A stretch of DNA of 64,000 bases from Caballeronia sp. dw_19. GTDB lineage: Bacteria; Pseudomonadota; Gammaproteobacteria; Burkholderiales; Burkholderiaceae. Shown here piece after piece: positions 17,814 to 27,808 of this stretch. The notes below the pieces were generated by a model. That model was given only the letters and a program-made list of their open reading frames with translations. It searched no databases and was not told the origin of the DNA. The stretch is taken from the NCBI RefSeq assembly GCF_018449515.1, contig NZ_JAAVUQ010000007.1:186001-250000 (forward strand), given 5' to 3'. Each line of letters opens with the position of its first letter. Position 1 is the stretch's first letter. A program made the position numbers and the translations under genes.

Positions 17814-18272
17814 ATGACACCAAGACCCCCTGTTGAGATCAGATCGGTGGCTGTTGCCGACTTCGATGCGTGGTTGGCGTTATGGCGCGGTTACCAGGCG
17901 TTCTACAAGACCGATATCCCGATGGACACAACTCAACGCACGTGGGCGCGCATGCTCGATCCCACGGAGCCGGTATTCGGCGCGGTGGCAGTAATCGATG
18001 GTCGTATAGTCGGGATGGTGCACTGGATCATGCATCGGTCGTGCTGGACGACCGGTGACTATTGCTATCTGCAGGATTTATACGTAGAACCGGATATTCG
18101 CGGAGGCGGGATTGGGCGCAAACTCATCGAGCATGTCTATGCCAAGGCCGCGGAAGCACAGTGCTCGCGAGTCTGGTGGTTGACTCATGAAACCAATACC
18201 GACGCGATGCAGTTGTATGACCGCATCGCGGACCGGTCGGGGTTCGTGCAGTATCGGAAGGTGCTGGGGTGA
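17814..18272 (+). CDS. GNAT family N-acetyltransferase
   Basis: A 152-residue acetyl-CoA-dependent acyltransferase. The acetyl-CoA loop is seen in LYVEPDIRGGGIGRKLIEHV, with the last helix and strand in DAMQLYDRIADRSGFVQYRK. The N-terminus (VAVADFDAWLALWRGYQAFY) is typical of small-molecule GNATs. The substrate is unknown. It converges with the asparaginase gene, 27 bp away. Confidence 0.88.
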   Translation: MTPRPPVEIRSVAVADFDAWLALWRGYQAFYKTDIPMDTTQRTWARMLDPTEPVFGAVAVIDGRIVGMVHWIMHRSCWTTGDYCYLQDLYVEPDIRGGGIGRKLIEHVYAKAAEAQCSRVWWLTHETNTDAMQLYDRIADRSGFVQYRKVLG

Positions 18273-18299
18273 TAGAAAGCTAACGCAGCAGATCTTGCG

Positions 18300-19304
18300 T
18301 CAGTACGTATCGAACACACGCTGCAAGTCTGCCGCCGCTGTGCCCGCCGCCAACGCCAACATCAGCAGCACGCGCGCCTTGTACGGGTTCAAAGCGCCTG
18401 CCGTGATCGAGCCAAGTGCATCGTCGGGCGCAGCGCCGTTGCGCATCACGTGGCCCGCTCCCACCCGTGACGAACGTACCACCGCCACGCCGTGTTTGAC
18501 GGCATCGGCAAGAGCCTGTTGCAGCGTCGAATGAATCGAGCCGTTGCCCGTCCCTGCAATCACGAGTCCTTTGACACCCGAGGCAACGAATGCATCGATA
18601 GCCGCTCGCGACGCCCCTGCGTAACTCGTCACGATCTCGACCGCGGGCAGTTCAGCGGGCATCTGGAACGGGCAATGCAGCGTATGCGGCCTGACCACTG
18701 AACGCTGGAATTCCACCTGCCCGTCCTGCACCCAGCCGAGCGCACCGCCTTCGGGCGAACGGAAGGCATCGACGGCATAGGTACTTGTCTTGGTCACGTC
18801 GCGGGCGCAGTGAATCTGGTTGTTGAACGCGACCAACACGCCCTGCTTCCACGATGCCCGGCTCGCCGCCACCGTCACCGCGTTGAGAAGATTCAGCGGG
18901 CCGTCGGCGGATAAGGCCGTCGCCGGCCGCATGGCCGCCGTGAGCACGACCGGTTTCTCGCTTTTGACGGTGAGATGCAACAGGTAGGCGGTTTCCTCGA
19001 GCGTATCGGTGCCGTGCGTGACGACGATGCCATCGATATCGTCCTGCGCCAGCAACGCATTCACCCGCGCGCAGAGGGTAATCCACAGTGCGGGCGTCAT
19101 GTCCTTGCTGTCGATGCTCGCTACCTGCTCGGCCTGGATCTGCGCGACTTGCGAGAGCGAAGGCACGGCGCCGAGCAGTTTATCGACACCGACCACGCCG
19201 GCCTTGTAACCCGAGGTTTTGGCGGCATCGCCAGCCTCGCCCGCGATGGTTCCGCCGGTGGCCAGCACCACGATCCGCGGCAATGAAGTGTGTGATGAGT
19301 TCAT
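18300..19304 (-). CDS. L-asparaginase (type II-like, no signal peptide)
   Basis: A 334-residue asparaginase that hydrolyses asparagine to aspartate and ammonia. Both catalytic motifs are present: VLATGGTIAG (nucleophile Thr19) and VTHGTDTLEETA, plus the DVTKTSTY segment with the catalytic Lys and SADGPLNLLNAV. The sequence follows E. coli AnsB along its length, but no signal peptide precedes the first motif, so it is probably cytoplasmic here. It lies 60 bp downstream of the CysB-type regulator on the same strand. Confidence 0.92.
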   Translation of the reverse strand: MNSSHTSLPRIVVLATGGTIAGEAGDAAKTSGYKAGVVGVDKLLGAVPSLSQVAQIQAEQVASIDSKDMTPALWITLCARVNALLAQDDIDGIVVTHGTDTLEETAYLLHLTVKSEKPVVLTAAMRPATALSADGPLNLLNAVTVAASRASWKQGVLVAFNNQIHCARDVTKTSTYAVDAFRSPEGGALGWVQDGQVEFQRSVVRPHTLHCPFQMPAELPAVEIVTSYAGASRAAIDAFVASGVKGLVIAGTGNGSIHSTLQQALADAVKHGVAVVRSSRVGAGHVMRNGAAPDDALGSITAGALNPYKARVLLMLALAAGTAAADLQRVFDTY

Positions 19305-19364
19305 GGCCGTAATTGTAGCGGAGCCGCGGCTGGCTGATTTCCAGGCTCTTAAACTTTCAAAGGG

Positions 19365-20291
19365 TTAGGCCGCTTCCCGCAATTGAGCCGCGATCTGCGC
19401 TTCGTCGAGTTGAGGTGCGAACATCTCGATCAGCCTGTACGCATATGCCCGCAGGAAAGCACCCTTCCTCAAGCCCACGCGCGTGGTGCTGGCTTCGAAC
19501 AGATGCTGCGTGTCGAGCGCGACGAGTTCGGTATCGCGTTTTTCGTCGAAGGCCATCGCCGCCACGATGCCGATGCCCATGCCCAGTTCCACATACGTCT
19601 TGATCACATCGGCATCGATAGCGGTCAGCACCACGTCCGGCAGCGCGCCCGCTTTCGCAAACGCCTGATCGACATGCGAACGGCCGGTGAAATCGTGGTC
19701 ATACGTGACGATCGGATATTCGGCGATCTCGTCGAGCGTGATGTTCTCGCGGCCGACCAGCGGATGCCCCTTTGGCACGACCACCGTGTGGTGCCACGAA
19801 TAGCACGGGAACGTGACGATATCCGGGTACCTGTCGAGCGCTTCCGTCGAAATGCCGATGTCCGCCTCGCCGTTGATGATCATCTGCGCGATCTGCTGCG
19901 GACTGCCCTGGCGCAGCGCGAGATGGACCTTCGGGAACACTTCGGTGAACTGGCGGATAACCTTGGGCAGCGCATAACGCGCCTGCGTGTGGGTGGTCGC
20001 CACGACCAGATGGCCGTTGTCCTGATCGGCGAACTGGCGGGCGACGCGGCGAAGGTTCTCGGCATCGAGCAGCATGCGCTCGATCACCTGATGCACTTCC
20101 TTGCCCGGCTCGGTCAGGCCTGTCAAACGCTTGCCGCGTCGAATAAAGATATCGACGCCGAGTTCGTCCTCGAGATCCTTGATCTGCTTCGACACACCCG
20201 ATTGCGACGTATAAAGCACGTTCGCGACCTCGGTCAGATTCATGTTCTGCCGGACGGCTTCACGTACGAAACGCAGTTGCTGGAAGTTCAT
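19365..20291 (-). CDS. cysB: CysB-family LysR-type regulator of sulfur assimilation
   Basis: A 308-residue LTTR of the CysB/Cbl subgroup: MNFQQLRFVREAVRQNMNLTEVA, TSQSGVSKQIKDLEDELG, and effector-domain signatures TTHTQARYALP and DADVIKTYVELGMGIGI. CysB-type proteins activate sulfate uptake and reduction genes and sense O-acetylserine/N-acetylserine or sulfate. It directly follows cysA, which supports a role in this cluster. Burkholderiaceae carry more than one such regulator (CysB, SsuR), so the exact paralogue is uncertain. Confidence 0.88.
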   Translation of the reverse strand: MNFQQLRFVREAVRQNMNLTEVANVLYTSQSGVSKQIKDLEDELGVDIFIRRGKRLTGLTEPGKEVHQVIERMLLDAENLRRVARQFADQDNGHLVVATTHTQARYALPKVIRQFTEVFPKVHLALRQGSPQQIAQMIINGEADIGISTEALDRYPDIVTFPCYSWHHTVVVPKGHPLVGRENITLDEIAEYPIVTYDHDFTGRSHVDQAFAKAGALPDVVLTAIDADVIKTYVELGMGIGIVAAMAFDEKRDTELVALDTQHLFEASTTRVGLRKGAFLRAYAYRLIEMFAPQLDEAQIAAQLREAA

Positions 20292-20327
20292 GTCAGCCTC
20301 TCTCTTCAGTATGCTTATTCAATAAGC

Positions 20328-21386
20328 TCAATGCGCCGGGAACACACGCAGAACACGCGGCACGGCGGTCACGCCGTCGCCGATATTCAGATTTAATCCA
20401 CGCCAGGTTTCGCGATCCAGTTCCGCTTCCAGCACGTTGCCCTCAGCGCCTTCCAGATCCACGCGCACCGAACCGCCCAGCGTCACGACACGGCGGACAT
20501 CGACCACGATGCCATCGCGATGACCCGACGCCGTCGGGAACAGCGTCAGGTCGTGCGGCCGGACGTAAGCCACCGCCGGACCCGCGAAATTCGCAACGGT
20601 CGGAATCGGCTGCGCAGCGCCTTGCGCCACAAAACCGTTCGCATCCACGCTGCCCCTGAGCCGGTTTGCCGCGCCGAGAAACTCGTACACAAACGATGTC
20701 TGCGGATGATCATAGACGTCTTGCGGACTGCCGACCTGCTCCACATGCCCACGATTGAGCACCACGATCCGATCCGCGACTTCAAGCGCCTCTTCCTGGT
20801 CGTGCGTGACGAAAATAGTCGAGATATGCAGGTCGTCGTGCAGACGCCGCAGCCAGCTACGCAGCTCCTTGCGGACCTTGGCATCGAGTGCGCCGAACGG
20901 TTCGTCGAGCAGCAGCACCTTCGGTTCGACGGCAAGCGCCCGGGCCAGCGCGATCCGCTGCCGCTGCCCACCGGAAAGCTCAGACGGAAACCGTTGCGCC
21001 AGCCAGTCAAGCTGCACGAGCTTCAGCAATTCATGCACTTTCTCGCGGATCACCGCCTCGGACGGCCGTTCCTTGCGCGGTTTCACGCGCAGGCCGAACG
21101 CCACGTTCTCGAACACGGTCATGTGACGGAACAGCGCGTAATGCTGGAACACGAAACCGACCTGCCGTTCCCGCGCACCCACGGCCGCCACGTCCTCGCC
21201 GTTCAGCACGACCGAACCGGCGTCCGCGTATTCCAGCCCCGCGATCACGCGCAGCAGCGTGGTCTTGCCACAGCCCGACGGTCCGAGCAGCGCGACGAGT
21301 TCGCCCGACGGGAAGTCGAGCGAGACGTTGTCCAGCGCGACGAAATCGCCGAAGCGTTTCTGCAAATTGCGAACAATGATGCTCAT
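20328..21386 (-). CDS. cysA: Sulfate/thiosulfate ABC transporter ATP-binding protein
   Basis: A 352-residue importer ATPase: Walker [12 protein letters not shown], signature [15 protein letters not shown], Walker [13 protein letters not shown], and the H-loop in [10 protein letters not shown]. The C-terminal ~110 residues form the regulatory TOBE-like domain of CysA. It energises sulfate import with CysT, CysW and Sbp, encoded just upstream (15 bp from cysW). Confidence 0.96.
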   Translation of the reverse strand: MSIIVRNLQKRFGDFVALDNVSLDFPSGELVALLGPSGCGKTTLLRVIAGLEYADAGSVVLNGEDVAAVGARERQVGFVFQHYALFRHMTVFENVAFGLRVKPRKERPSEAVIREKVHELLKLVQLDWLAQRFPSELSGGQRQRIALARALAVEPKVLLLDEPFGALDAKVRKELRSWLRRLHDDLHISTIFVTHDQEEALEVADRIVVLNRGHVEQVGSPQDVYDHPQTSFVYEFLGAANRLRGSVDANGFVAQGAAQPIPTVANFAGPAVAYVRPHDLTLFPTASGHRDGIVVDVRRVVTLGGSVRVDLEGAEGNVLEAELDRETWRGLNLNIGDGVTAVPRVLRVFPAH

Positions 21387-21401
21387 GGTGATTTTCGCCT
21401 T

Positions 21402-22331
21402 CTAGTTCTGGAGTGACGCGACCGGCAACTCAGCGGGTTGCGCCTGCACTGCTTCAATCGATTGCGACATGCGGCGCTCGGCAAGCAGCTTCAGGCCGAG
21501 CGTGACGAGCGCGAGCAGCGCAAGCAGCGACGCCACGGCGAACGCCGCCGAAAAGTTGTATTCGTTGTAGAGAATTTCTACATGCAGCGGCATGGTGTCG
21601 GTTTGTCCGCGAATATGGCCCGATACCACCGATACCGCGCCGAACTCGCCCATCGCACGTGCATTGCAGAGAATCACGCCATACAGCAAACCCCATTTCA
21701 CGTTCGGCAGCGTCACGCGGCGGAAGATCTGCCAGCCCGACGCGCCGAGTACATGCGCGGCTTCTTCTTCGTCGTTGCCTTGCGCCTGCATCAGCGGGAT
21801 CAGCTCGCGTGCGACAAAGGGGAACGTGACGAAGATAGTGGCGAGCACAATGCCGGGCACCGCGAAGATGATCTGCACGTCGTGGTCGATGAGCCAGGGA
21901 CCGAACCAGCCTTGCGCGCCGAACATCAGCACGTAGATCAGGCCCGAGACGACCGGTGACACCGAAAACGGCAAGTCGATCAGCGTCGTGAGGAAGGCTT
22001 TGCCGCGGAATTCGAACTTCGCGATAGACCAGGACGCCGTCAACCCGAACACCACGTTCAGGGGCACCGCAATCGCGGCGACGATCAGCGTGAGCTTGAT
22101 GGCGGACCACGCGTCGGGGTCTTTCAGCGAATCGAAGTAATAGTCCACGCCCTTCGCGAACGCTTGTGCAAACACGGCGACAAGCGGCACGACAAGAAAC
22201 AGCGCCAGGAAAATCAGCGCGATGGCCGTCAGGATCCAGCGCACGGCGCGCGGTTCGGTAACCGGATCAAGCTTGTGCTCAGTCACGCGGGCCGTGGTCA
22301 CATCCACAGTTTTCTGGTTGACGGCGCTCAT
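21402..22331 (-). CDS. cysW: Sulfate ABC transporter permease CysW
   Basis: A 309-residue inner-membrane permease with six hydrophobic segments and the EAA-type cytoplasmic loop ([24 protein letters not shown]), the docking site for CysA. N-terminal ~35 residues are polar. Its start codon overlaps the cysT stop by 4 bp (ATGA), so translation is coupled. Confidence 0.95.
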   Translation of the reverse strand: MSAVNQKTVDVTTARVTEHKLDPVTEPRAVRWILTAIALIFLALFLVVPLVAVFAQAFAKGVDYYFDSLKDPDAWSAIKLTLIVAAIAVPLNVVFGLTASWSIAKFEFRGKAFLTTLIDLPFSVSPVVSGLIYVLMFGAQGWFGPWLIDHDVQIIFAVPGIVLATIFVTFPFVARELIPLMQAQGNDEEEAAHVLGASGWQIFRRVTLPNVKWGLLYGVILCNARAMGEFGAVSVVSGHIRGQTDTMPLHVEILYNEYNFSAAFAVASLLALLALVTLGLKLLAERRMSQSIEAVQAQPAELPVASLQN

Positions 22332-23224
22332 GCTTTCGCCCCGTCAATATGCAATGCACCGGCCGAAGCAGGCGCAGGACCTGCGCCACCACGGCTCGTG
22401 CGCCGTTGCAGGAACCATTGCAGCGTGTTGATCAGCAGCAGCATCAGGAACGATACACACAGCATCACCACGGCGATCGCGGTCGCCCCGGCGTAGTCGT
22501 ATTGTTCGAGCTTCGTGATAATCAGCAGCGACGTGATTTCGGACTTCATCGGCACATTGCCTGCAATGAAAATAACCGACCCGTATTCGCCCAAGGCACG
22601 CGCAAACGCGAGCGCGAAGCCGGTCAGGATCGCGGGAAACAGCGACGGCAGCACCACGCGGCGAAACGTCAGCCAGCGCGTGGCGCCAAGGCACGCGGCC
22701 GCTTCTTCCTGCTCGCGTTCGAAATCTTCCAGCACGGGTTGTACGGTGCGCACGACAAACGGCAAGCCGATAAACGTCAGCGCCACGAGCACGCCCAAAG
22801 GCGTGAACGCCACCTTGATCCCAAGCGGCGCGAGAAACTGGCCGATCCAGCCATTTGGCGCATAGACCGCGGCGAGCGCGATGCCGGCCACGGAAGTCGG
22901 CAATGCAAACGGCAGATCGACGACAGCATCCACCACGCGCTTGAACGGGAACGTGTAGCGCACGAGCACCCACGCCACTAGGAAGCCGAACACGGCGTTG
23001 ATCAGCGCGCCACCGAGGGCAGCGGTAAACGTCAGCCGATACGACGCCAGCACGCGCGGCGACGTGACCGCGCGCACGAACGTCGCCCAGTCGAGCGTGG
23101 CTGTCTTGGCGAAAGTCGCGGCGAGCGGAATCAGCACCACGAGGCTCAAATATGCCACCGTGATGCCGAGCGTCAGGCCGAAGCCCGGCAGTGCGCTGGG
23201 CTTGCGGAAAGTGAAAGTCGTCAT
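22328..23224 (-). CDS. cysT: Sulfate ABC transporter permease CysT (CysU)
   Basis: A 298-residue permease with six membrane segments and the EAA loop ([25 protein letters not shown]). It pairs with CysW. The ATG at 23224 ([20 protein letters not shown]) puts the first membrane helix at the normal distance; the frame continues upstream into a basic, non-family stretch. The 168-bp gap to sbp contains a perfect 7-bp hairpin (ATGGCCG with CGGCCAT, 23292-23311) that may lower expression of the permeases relative to the binding protein. Confidence 0.94.
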   Translation of the reverse strand: MTTFTFRKPSALPGFGLTLGITVAYLSLVVLIPLAATFAKTATLDWATFVRAVTSPRVLASYRLTFTAALGGALINAVFGFLVAWVLVRYTFPFKRVVDAVVDLPFALPTSVAGIALAAVYAPNGWIGQFLAPLGIKVAFTPLGVLVALTFIGLPFVVRTVQPVLEDFEREQEEAAACLGATRWLTFRRVVLPSLFPAILTGFALAFARALGEYGSVIFIAGNVPMKSEITSLLIITKLEQYDYAGATAIAVVMLCVSFLMLLLINTLQWFLQRRTSRGGAGPAPASAGALHIDGAKA

Positions 23225-23392
23225 GCGTGAATCATCCAGTTCCGCCGCGCCGCGGGGACGGCGCTTCGGGGTCGAGCTTCGGGTTGGTTTCATGGCCGTC
23301 TATGCGGCCATCGTGTTATTTCAGGCTTCTTTTACGACTACAGCACCGCGAGCGCATAAGCGCCGGCAGTGCTGCCCTTCATGCCGCCGTGC

Positions 23393-24442
23393 TTACTGCG
23401 GCTGATAGATCGAATCGAACACGCCGCCATCGGCGAAATGCGTCTTTTGTGCGTTGGTCCAGCCACCGAACGAGTCGTCGATGGTGTAGAGCTTGATCTT
23501 CGGGAACTGCTTCGTCAGCGCAGCGGGAACAGCGGTGGAGCGCGGCCGATAGAAGTTGCGTGCCGCGATTTCCTGGCCTTCCTCGCTATACAAATATTTG
23601 AGGTACGCCTCGGCCAGCTTGCGGTCGCCATGACGATCCACGACCTTGTCGACGACGGCCACCGGCGGCTCAGCCAGGATGCTCACCGACGGCACGACGA
23701 TCTCGAATTTGTCCGAGCCAAATTCCTTCAGCGACAGGAACGCCTCGTTTTCCCACGCGATCAGCACGTCGCCCTGCCCGCGCTGCACGAAGCTGGTGGT
23801 CGCGCCCCGCGCGCCCGAATCCAGCACGCCGGCGTTCTTATAGAGCTTGGTTACGAAGTCCTTGGCGGTCGTCGCGTTGCCGCCCGGCAGATGTTCTGCA
23901 TAGGCCCACGCTGCGAGGTAATTCCAGCGCGCGCCGCCGGATGTCTTCGGATTCGGCGTCACGATGGACACGCCCGGCTTGAGCAGGTCCGGCCAGTCCT
24001 TGATCTGCTTCGGGTTGCCTTTGCGCACGAGAAACACGATGGTCGATGTATACGGCGACGCGTTGTCCGGCAAGCGCTTCTGCCAGTCCTGGCTAACCAG
24101 CCCCTTGGCTGCGAGCGCATCAATGTCATAGGCCAGCGCCAGCGTCACCACATCTGCCTGCAAACCGTCGAGAACCGAGCGCGCCTGACCACCCGAGCCG
24201 CCGTGCGATTGCTTGAACGTGACGGTCTCTCCGGTTTCAGCCTTCCATTTCTTGCCGAAAGCCTGATTGAACTCCTGGTACAACTCACGCGTCGGGTCAT
24301 ACGACACGTTCAGGAACGACGTGTCGGCGTGCGCTTGCGCGATCATGCCCGCGGTCATCCCGGTCACCGACGCTGCCCCGATCACCGCCGTGGCAAACAG
24401 CTTCCGTGCGCGTGCGCCCCACCTCGAATTCTGACTCAGCAT
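23393..24442 (-). CDS. sbp: Periplasmic sulfate-binding protein
   Basis: A 349-residue exported protein. A signal peptide of about 40 residues ends near AQAHA. The mature protein has the Sbp signatures [54 protein letters not shown] and AWENEAFL, which bind sulfate by hydrogen bonds. It opens the sbp-cysT-cysW-cysA cluster on the minus strand. The 286-bp space to lexA, AT-rich near 24480-24540, should hold the CysB-controlled promoter. Confidence 0.95.
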   Translation of the reverse strand: MLSQNSRWGARARKLFATAVIGAASVTGMTAGMIAQAHADTSFLNVSYDPTRELYQEFNQAFGKKWKAETGETVTFKQSHGGSGGQARSVLDGLQADVVTLALAYDIDALAAKGLVSQDWQKRLPDNASPYTSTIVFLVRKGNPKQIKDWPDLLKPGVSIVTPNPKTSGGARWNYLAAWAYAEHLPGGNATTAKDFVTKLYKNAGVLDSGARGATTSFVQRGQGDVLIAWENEAFLSLKEFGSDKFEIVVPSVSILAEPPVAVVDKVVDRHGDRKLAEAYLKYLYSEEGQEIAARNFYRPRSTAVPAALTKQFPKIKLYTIDDSFGGWTNAQKTHFADGGVFDSIYQPQ

Positions 24443-24660
24443 TACCCCGTTCCCCGTCTTATGTGGTTTGAGCAGCCGAGTCTATCGACGAGCTTTCATT
24501 ATTAAAAATAATTGTTATTCATTTTTTTAGATCAAAAAGTGCTAATGACGGCTGGAAGCGGCGTTGCGGCCATCAAACAGCCGTTGGAGCACCCTGTTTA
24601 CAGGCTCTGTGTGGTTCTGACGACGTCGAACTTAAAGTAAAGCTTGAAAAGCGCTGAATA

Positions 24661-24676
24661 CTGTATAAAACTACAG
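24661..24676. promoter_or_regulatory. LexA box 1
   Basis: CTGTATAAAACTACAG matches the CTGT-N8-ACAG consensus of LexA operators. It lies 53 bp upstream of the lexA start and fits autoregulation. Confidence 0.88.
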
Positions 24677-24680
24677 GCAT

Positions 24681-24696
24681 CTGTTCATCCATACAG
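24681..24696. promoter_or_regulatory. LexA box 2
   Basis: CTGTTCATCCATACAG is a second perfect CTGT-N8-ACAG half-site pair, 20 bp after the first. The tandem arrangement is like that of E. coli lexA. Confidence 0.85.
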
Positions 24697-24728
24697 TGGA
24701 CGACCAGCCATACAAGGGGCAAAAGCAC

Positions 24729-25394
24729 GTGACCAAAATGAGCAAACTGACTGCGCGGCAGCAAGAGGTTTTCGAACTGATCCAGCGCGCGATCGAACGC
24801 ACGGGGTTTCCGCCCACGCGCGCCGAGATCGCAGCCGAACTTGGTTTTAGCTCCGCTAATTCCGCCGAAGAGCATCTTCGGGCGCTGGCGCGTAAAGGGG
24901 TGATCGAACTGGCGGCGGGTTCATCGCGCGGCATTCGTTTGCTGACCAATGGCGGCCTCGACGAAGGGCCTCATCAGTTCACGTTGCCCCATGCCAGCAT
25001 CATGCAATTGTCCTTGCCGCTGGTCGGGCGCGTGGCGGCCGGCAGTCCGATCCTCGCGCAGGAACACATCTCCAAGCATTACGCCTGCGACCCGGCGCTG
25101 TTCTCCAGCAAACCGGACTATCTGTTGAAGGTGCGCGGTCTTTCCATGCGCGACGCAGGGATCTTCGACGGTGATCTGCTCGCTGTGCAGAAGAAAAACG
25201 AGGCAAAGGACGGGCAGATCGTCGTGGCGCGGCTTGGCGACGACGTCACGGTCAAACGCTGGAAACGTCGTCCAGATGGCGTTGAGCTGATCGCTGAAAA
25301 TCCTGATTACGAGAACATCTTCGTAGCGTCAGGCAGCGACGACTTTGCGCTGGAAGGTATTGCGGTCGGGTTGATTCGTTCCGGCGAGCTTTGA
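24729..25394 (+). CDS. lexA: LexA repressor of the SOS response
   Basis: A 221-residue repressor-protease. The N-terminal wHTH ([13 protein letters not shown] ... [13 protein letters not shown]) binds SOS boxes. The self-cleavage site is Ala104-Gly105 in RVAAGSP, with catalytic Ser139 (GLSMRDAG) and Lys176 (DDVTVKRW). RecA filaments trigger the cleavage. The GTG at 24729 was chosen because AAGGGG lies 9 bases upstream; an ATG at 24738 (MSKLTARQ) is the alternative. The frame reaches back to 24696, but that lies inside LexA box 2. Two operators upstream indicate autoregulation. Confidence 0.96.
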   Translation: MTKMSKLTARQQEVFELIQRAIERTGFPPTRAEIAAELGFSSANSAEEHLRALARKGVIELAAGSSRGIRLLTNGGLDEGPHQFTLPHASIMQLSLPLVGRVAAGSPILAQEHISKHYACDPALFSSKPDYLLKVRGLSMRDAGIFDGDLLAVQKKNEAKDGQIVVARLGDDVTVKRWKRRPDGVELIAENPDYENIFVASGSDDFALEGIAVGLIRSGEL

Positions 25395-25461
25395 TTTCTG
25401 CAAGGTTTTCAGTTTCTGCTTTGATGTCTGTTTGTTGATTTCTGATTTGCAGGGCGGCGGC

Positions 25462-25497
25462 GGGTGTTTCGAGTATTCCGAGTATTCCGGGTGTTCC
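25462..25497. repeat. Four 9-bp tandem repeats downstream of lexA
   Basis: Four adjacent copies of the degenerate unit GRGTRTTYC: gggtgtttc, gagtattcc, gagtattcc, gggtgttcc. The region lies between lexA and the next small gene, 110 bp before its start. Possible slipped-strand variable spacer; function unknown. Confidence 0.6.
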
Positions 25498-25606
25498 CGC
25501 CCCTAGCCGCACTGCACTTGAATTCCGGCCCTATAAAGCGTGACGGACATCGCACTCGCGATGAACCGGTGCGCGTCCTATTGTCATCGGTCATCGGAGA
25601 AACATC

Positions 25607-25993
25607 ATGGAACGATTCGCCCGGTTGTTTTCTGCTTCTTTTTTATCCGCATCGTTCGCGCCGACAGCACGCGCCCCCTTGTCGTTTCGACAATTCCGCG
25701 AGTTCGGCCGTTTGCGGCATCTGCGCTCGCTGATCTCCTGCAAGACACCGAAGCCCGCCGCTACCCCCGATCTCTTCGACGAACTGCCCGTCCTGCCCTC
25801 GCGGCAGCCGGCGTTCGCCCGGGTATCGCTGAGTGCATCGGTGCATACACAGGCCGAGCAACGTGCGCCGGTGCGCGTGTATCGCGGTGAATCGCGGGTC
25901 ATCATGGTCGGCAATATTGAAGCGGTGTCGCGCATGATCGACCGTTGTATCGACGAGGAGCGGGCCGGCGTTGAAGGCGGATTGCTCGCCTGA
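25607..25993 (+). CDS. Unknown protein downstream of lexA
   Basis: A 128-residue protein I do not recognise. GGAG lies upstream of the ATG. The N-terminal half is basic and aromatic-rich (repeated Phe-Arg pairs; REFGRLRHLRSLISC), the middle is Pro-rich, and the C-terminal part (VRVYRGESRVIMVGNIEAVSRMIDRCIDEER) looks folded. No clean signal peptide or membrane helix. Its codon use resembles neighbouring genes, so it is probably real and lineage-specific. No LexA box was seen before it. Confidence 0.6.
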   Translation: MERFARLFSASFLSASFAPTARAPLSFRQFREFGRLRHLRSLISCKTPKPAATPDLFDELPVLPSRQPAFARVSLSASVHTQAEQRAPVRVYRGESRVIMVGNIEAVSRMIDRCIDEERAGVEGGLLA

Positions 25994-26125
25994 TTTTCCG
26001 AAGCAATGAGATTCGCGGGGATAATTCTGGCGCTGTTGCGGTCCATCCAGGGGTTGAGGCTTCTTTGGCCTCTGCTCTTGCAATCGAGCTGCATCCACCT
26101 CATCAGCCCAAAGGCGCCTTAGCGT

Positions 26126-26761
26126 ATGTCCCTGTCCCGTACCAGCAAGTCCGTTGTTATTACGTTGTTGGTTGTTGTCGTCGTGGCAGTGCTCGGTGTG
26201 ATCTATGCGTCGCCGTACATCGCGCTCGACCGGTTGAAACGCGCCGCCGACGCCCGTGACGCTCAAACTGTGAATCAGTACGTCGACTTTCCGCTGCTGC
26301 GTGAAAGCCTGAAGGACCAGGTCGGTCAGTTGCTGACCCGAAAAATCGACATACAGAAGAGCGGCAATCCGTTAGCGATGATCGGCGCTATGATTGGCGC
26401 GGCGCTAATCGGCCCGCTGGTCGATTCGTATGCAACGCCAGACGGCGTGGCGGCTATTCTCAATGGCATACCGCCACGGGGCGATCCGGGCGAGAAACCG
26501 CCGGTTCCGTCCGAGGCGAGCGGCGCTGTTGTCGTTGCTCCGGAAGCCGCGCAAGCGTCCCAACCCCAACCAGCCGCGCCCGTCGTAGCTTCACCGTCCG
26601 CACCGAAACCGCCGCCGCAAACCACGGCGGGGTATCGAAGTTTCGATACTTTCGCGGTGAATTACCAGCATGGAACCGGCGACGCACGCTATTCGGCCAT
26701 TCTCCGGCGCTACGGGTTGTTCTCGTGGAAGCTGGTCGCAGTGGAGTTGAACGACGGCTAG
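26126..26761 (+). CDS. DUF2939-like membrane-anchored protein
   Basis: A 211-residue protein with one N-terminal membrane helix (about 10-29, TLLVVVVVAVLGVIYASP), then the DUF2939-like start YIALDRLKRAADARDAQTVNQYVDFPLLRESLKDQV. A Pro/Ala-rich linker (about 110-165) leads to a C-terminal beta-rich tail (SFDTFAVNY ... FSWKLVAVEL). Probably anchored in the inner membrane and facing the periplasm. Function unknown. Confidence 0.75.
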   Translation: MSLSRTSKSVVITLLVVVVVAVLGVIYASPYIALDRLKRAADARDAQTVNQYVDFPLLRESLKDQVGQLLTRKIDIQKSGNPLAMIGAMIGAALIGPLVDSYATPDGVAAILNGIPPRGDPGEKPPVPSEASGAVVVAPEAAQASQPQPAAPVVASPSAPKPPPQTTAGYRSFDTFAVNYQHGTGDARYSAILRRYGLFSWKLVAVELNDG

Positions 26762-26847
26762 GCTATCAGCGTTCCCGCAGCAATCGGACTGTCCGCCTAG
26801 TTGCTACTTGCTAGCTGGCCTGCTGCTTGTGGTTGGCGACTTGCTGA

Positions 26848-26878
26848 TTGAAAGCGGCACCAGCTTAACCGCTTTCAA
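26848..26878. terminator. Hairpin between convergent genes
   Basis: TTGAAAGCGG pairs perfectly with CCGCTTTCAA around an 11-base loop. It lies between the DUF2939-like gene and uspA, which converge. There is no long T-run, so terminator function is inferred from position. Confidence 0.5.
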
Positions 26879-26900
26879 CCTCAGCAAACCCGCCGCAGCG

Positions 26901-27407
26901 TCAAACGCTGGCCTCGGCTTTCGCGGGCATCGCCGCATGCGCGGCGTCTTCCTGCTCAGCTGATGTACCCGTCGGCGACACCGCCACCAAAATGCTGCAG
27001 GACACCCGATCCATCAACGGCGTGTTACCCGCGCCCATCCACCAGCGCGCAAGACCCGTGCGGCACCGATGTCCCACCACCACCAGATCCACCTGCAGGC
27101 TCTGCGCGAGTCCGGCAATTTCATCGATAGGATGGCCGAACGCAAAGTGGCCCTGCGCCGGCACGCCCCGCTCGGTCAGCCAATCCACGCCTTCGCGCAA
27201 GATGTCCCGGGCAGCATCTTCGAAACGGCCGCATGCCATATCGGTGAGGAGACCGGCACTTTGGGCAATGCTGGAGCGCATATCGACAACGGCGAGCACA
27301 TGCGTTTCGGCTTTCAGGTCGAGCGCGAGGTTCGCGCCGTCACGTAATGCCTTACGCCCTTCGCGAGAGCCGTCGTAACACAACAGGATTTTTCGATAGC
27401 TCGCCAT
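26901..27407 (-). CDS. Universal stress protein (UspA family)
   Basis: A 168-residue cytoplasmic protein: N-terminal strand YRKILLCYDGSREGRKAL, then the ATP-binding-type loop VVVGHRCRTGLARWWMGAGN, a variant of GxxGxxG(S/N). The C-terminal ~20 residues are an Ala/Glu-rich tail. Members help survival under stress; the ligand is not predictable. The only gene on minus in this stretch, with 401 bp upstream before the divergent ABC gene. Confidence 0.88.
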   Translation of the reverse strand: MASYRKILLCYDGSREGRKALRDGANLALDLKAETHVLAVVDMRSSIAQSAGLLTDMACGRFEDAARDILREGVDWLTERGVPAQGHFAFGHPIDEIAGLAQSLQVDLVVVGHRCRTGLARWWMGAGNTPLMDRVSCSILVAVSPTGTSAEQEDAAHAAMPAKAEASV

Positions 27408-27808
27408 GGTGGTTCTCCGCGCTGCACAACGGCAGCAAAGGGCATCAAAAAAACGGTCGTCAAGTGTTGCAGATTCTGCCCCGTGGGCCGGGCGGGCGAC
27501 AAAACCCGGGCCGCGTTGCTTTCATCATGGTGCGTCGCTGAAACGGTGGCAACGATGGAAAACGCTAATGCGGGCCGGTTGCTCGCGAAACGCCAAGCGG
27601 ACACCGTGCCAGGAACGTCAATCCCTTGATGGGCGGACTTTCTAGCGCTTAATCCAGGCGTCGCGAAAGCGTCCGGCGACCGCAAATCAGCTCGCGTGCG
27701 CGCCCGCAGTGCAGGTCGCGAGGGTGGGACGCGCCTCGTTGGTGCAATCGATTAAACTAGTTAGCTTGTCTTGAGACCGAACTTCCGACCCAACACCCGA
27801 GTTTGCGC
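27408..27808. other. 401-bp intergenic region between divergent uspA and the ABC exporter gene
   Basis: No supported gene on either strand; the open frames here are out of family and overlap each other. The region should contain promoters for both flanking genes. No clear operator was identified. Confidence 0.5.

Noticed and set aside
17525-17836. 103-codon open frame upstream of the GNAT gene
   Set aside because: No ribosome site of note, odd composition, and overlap with a secure gene start.
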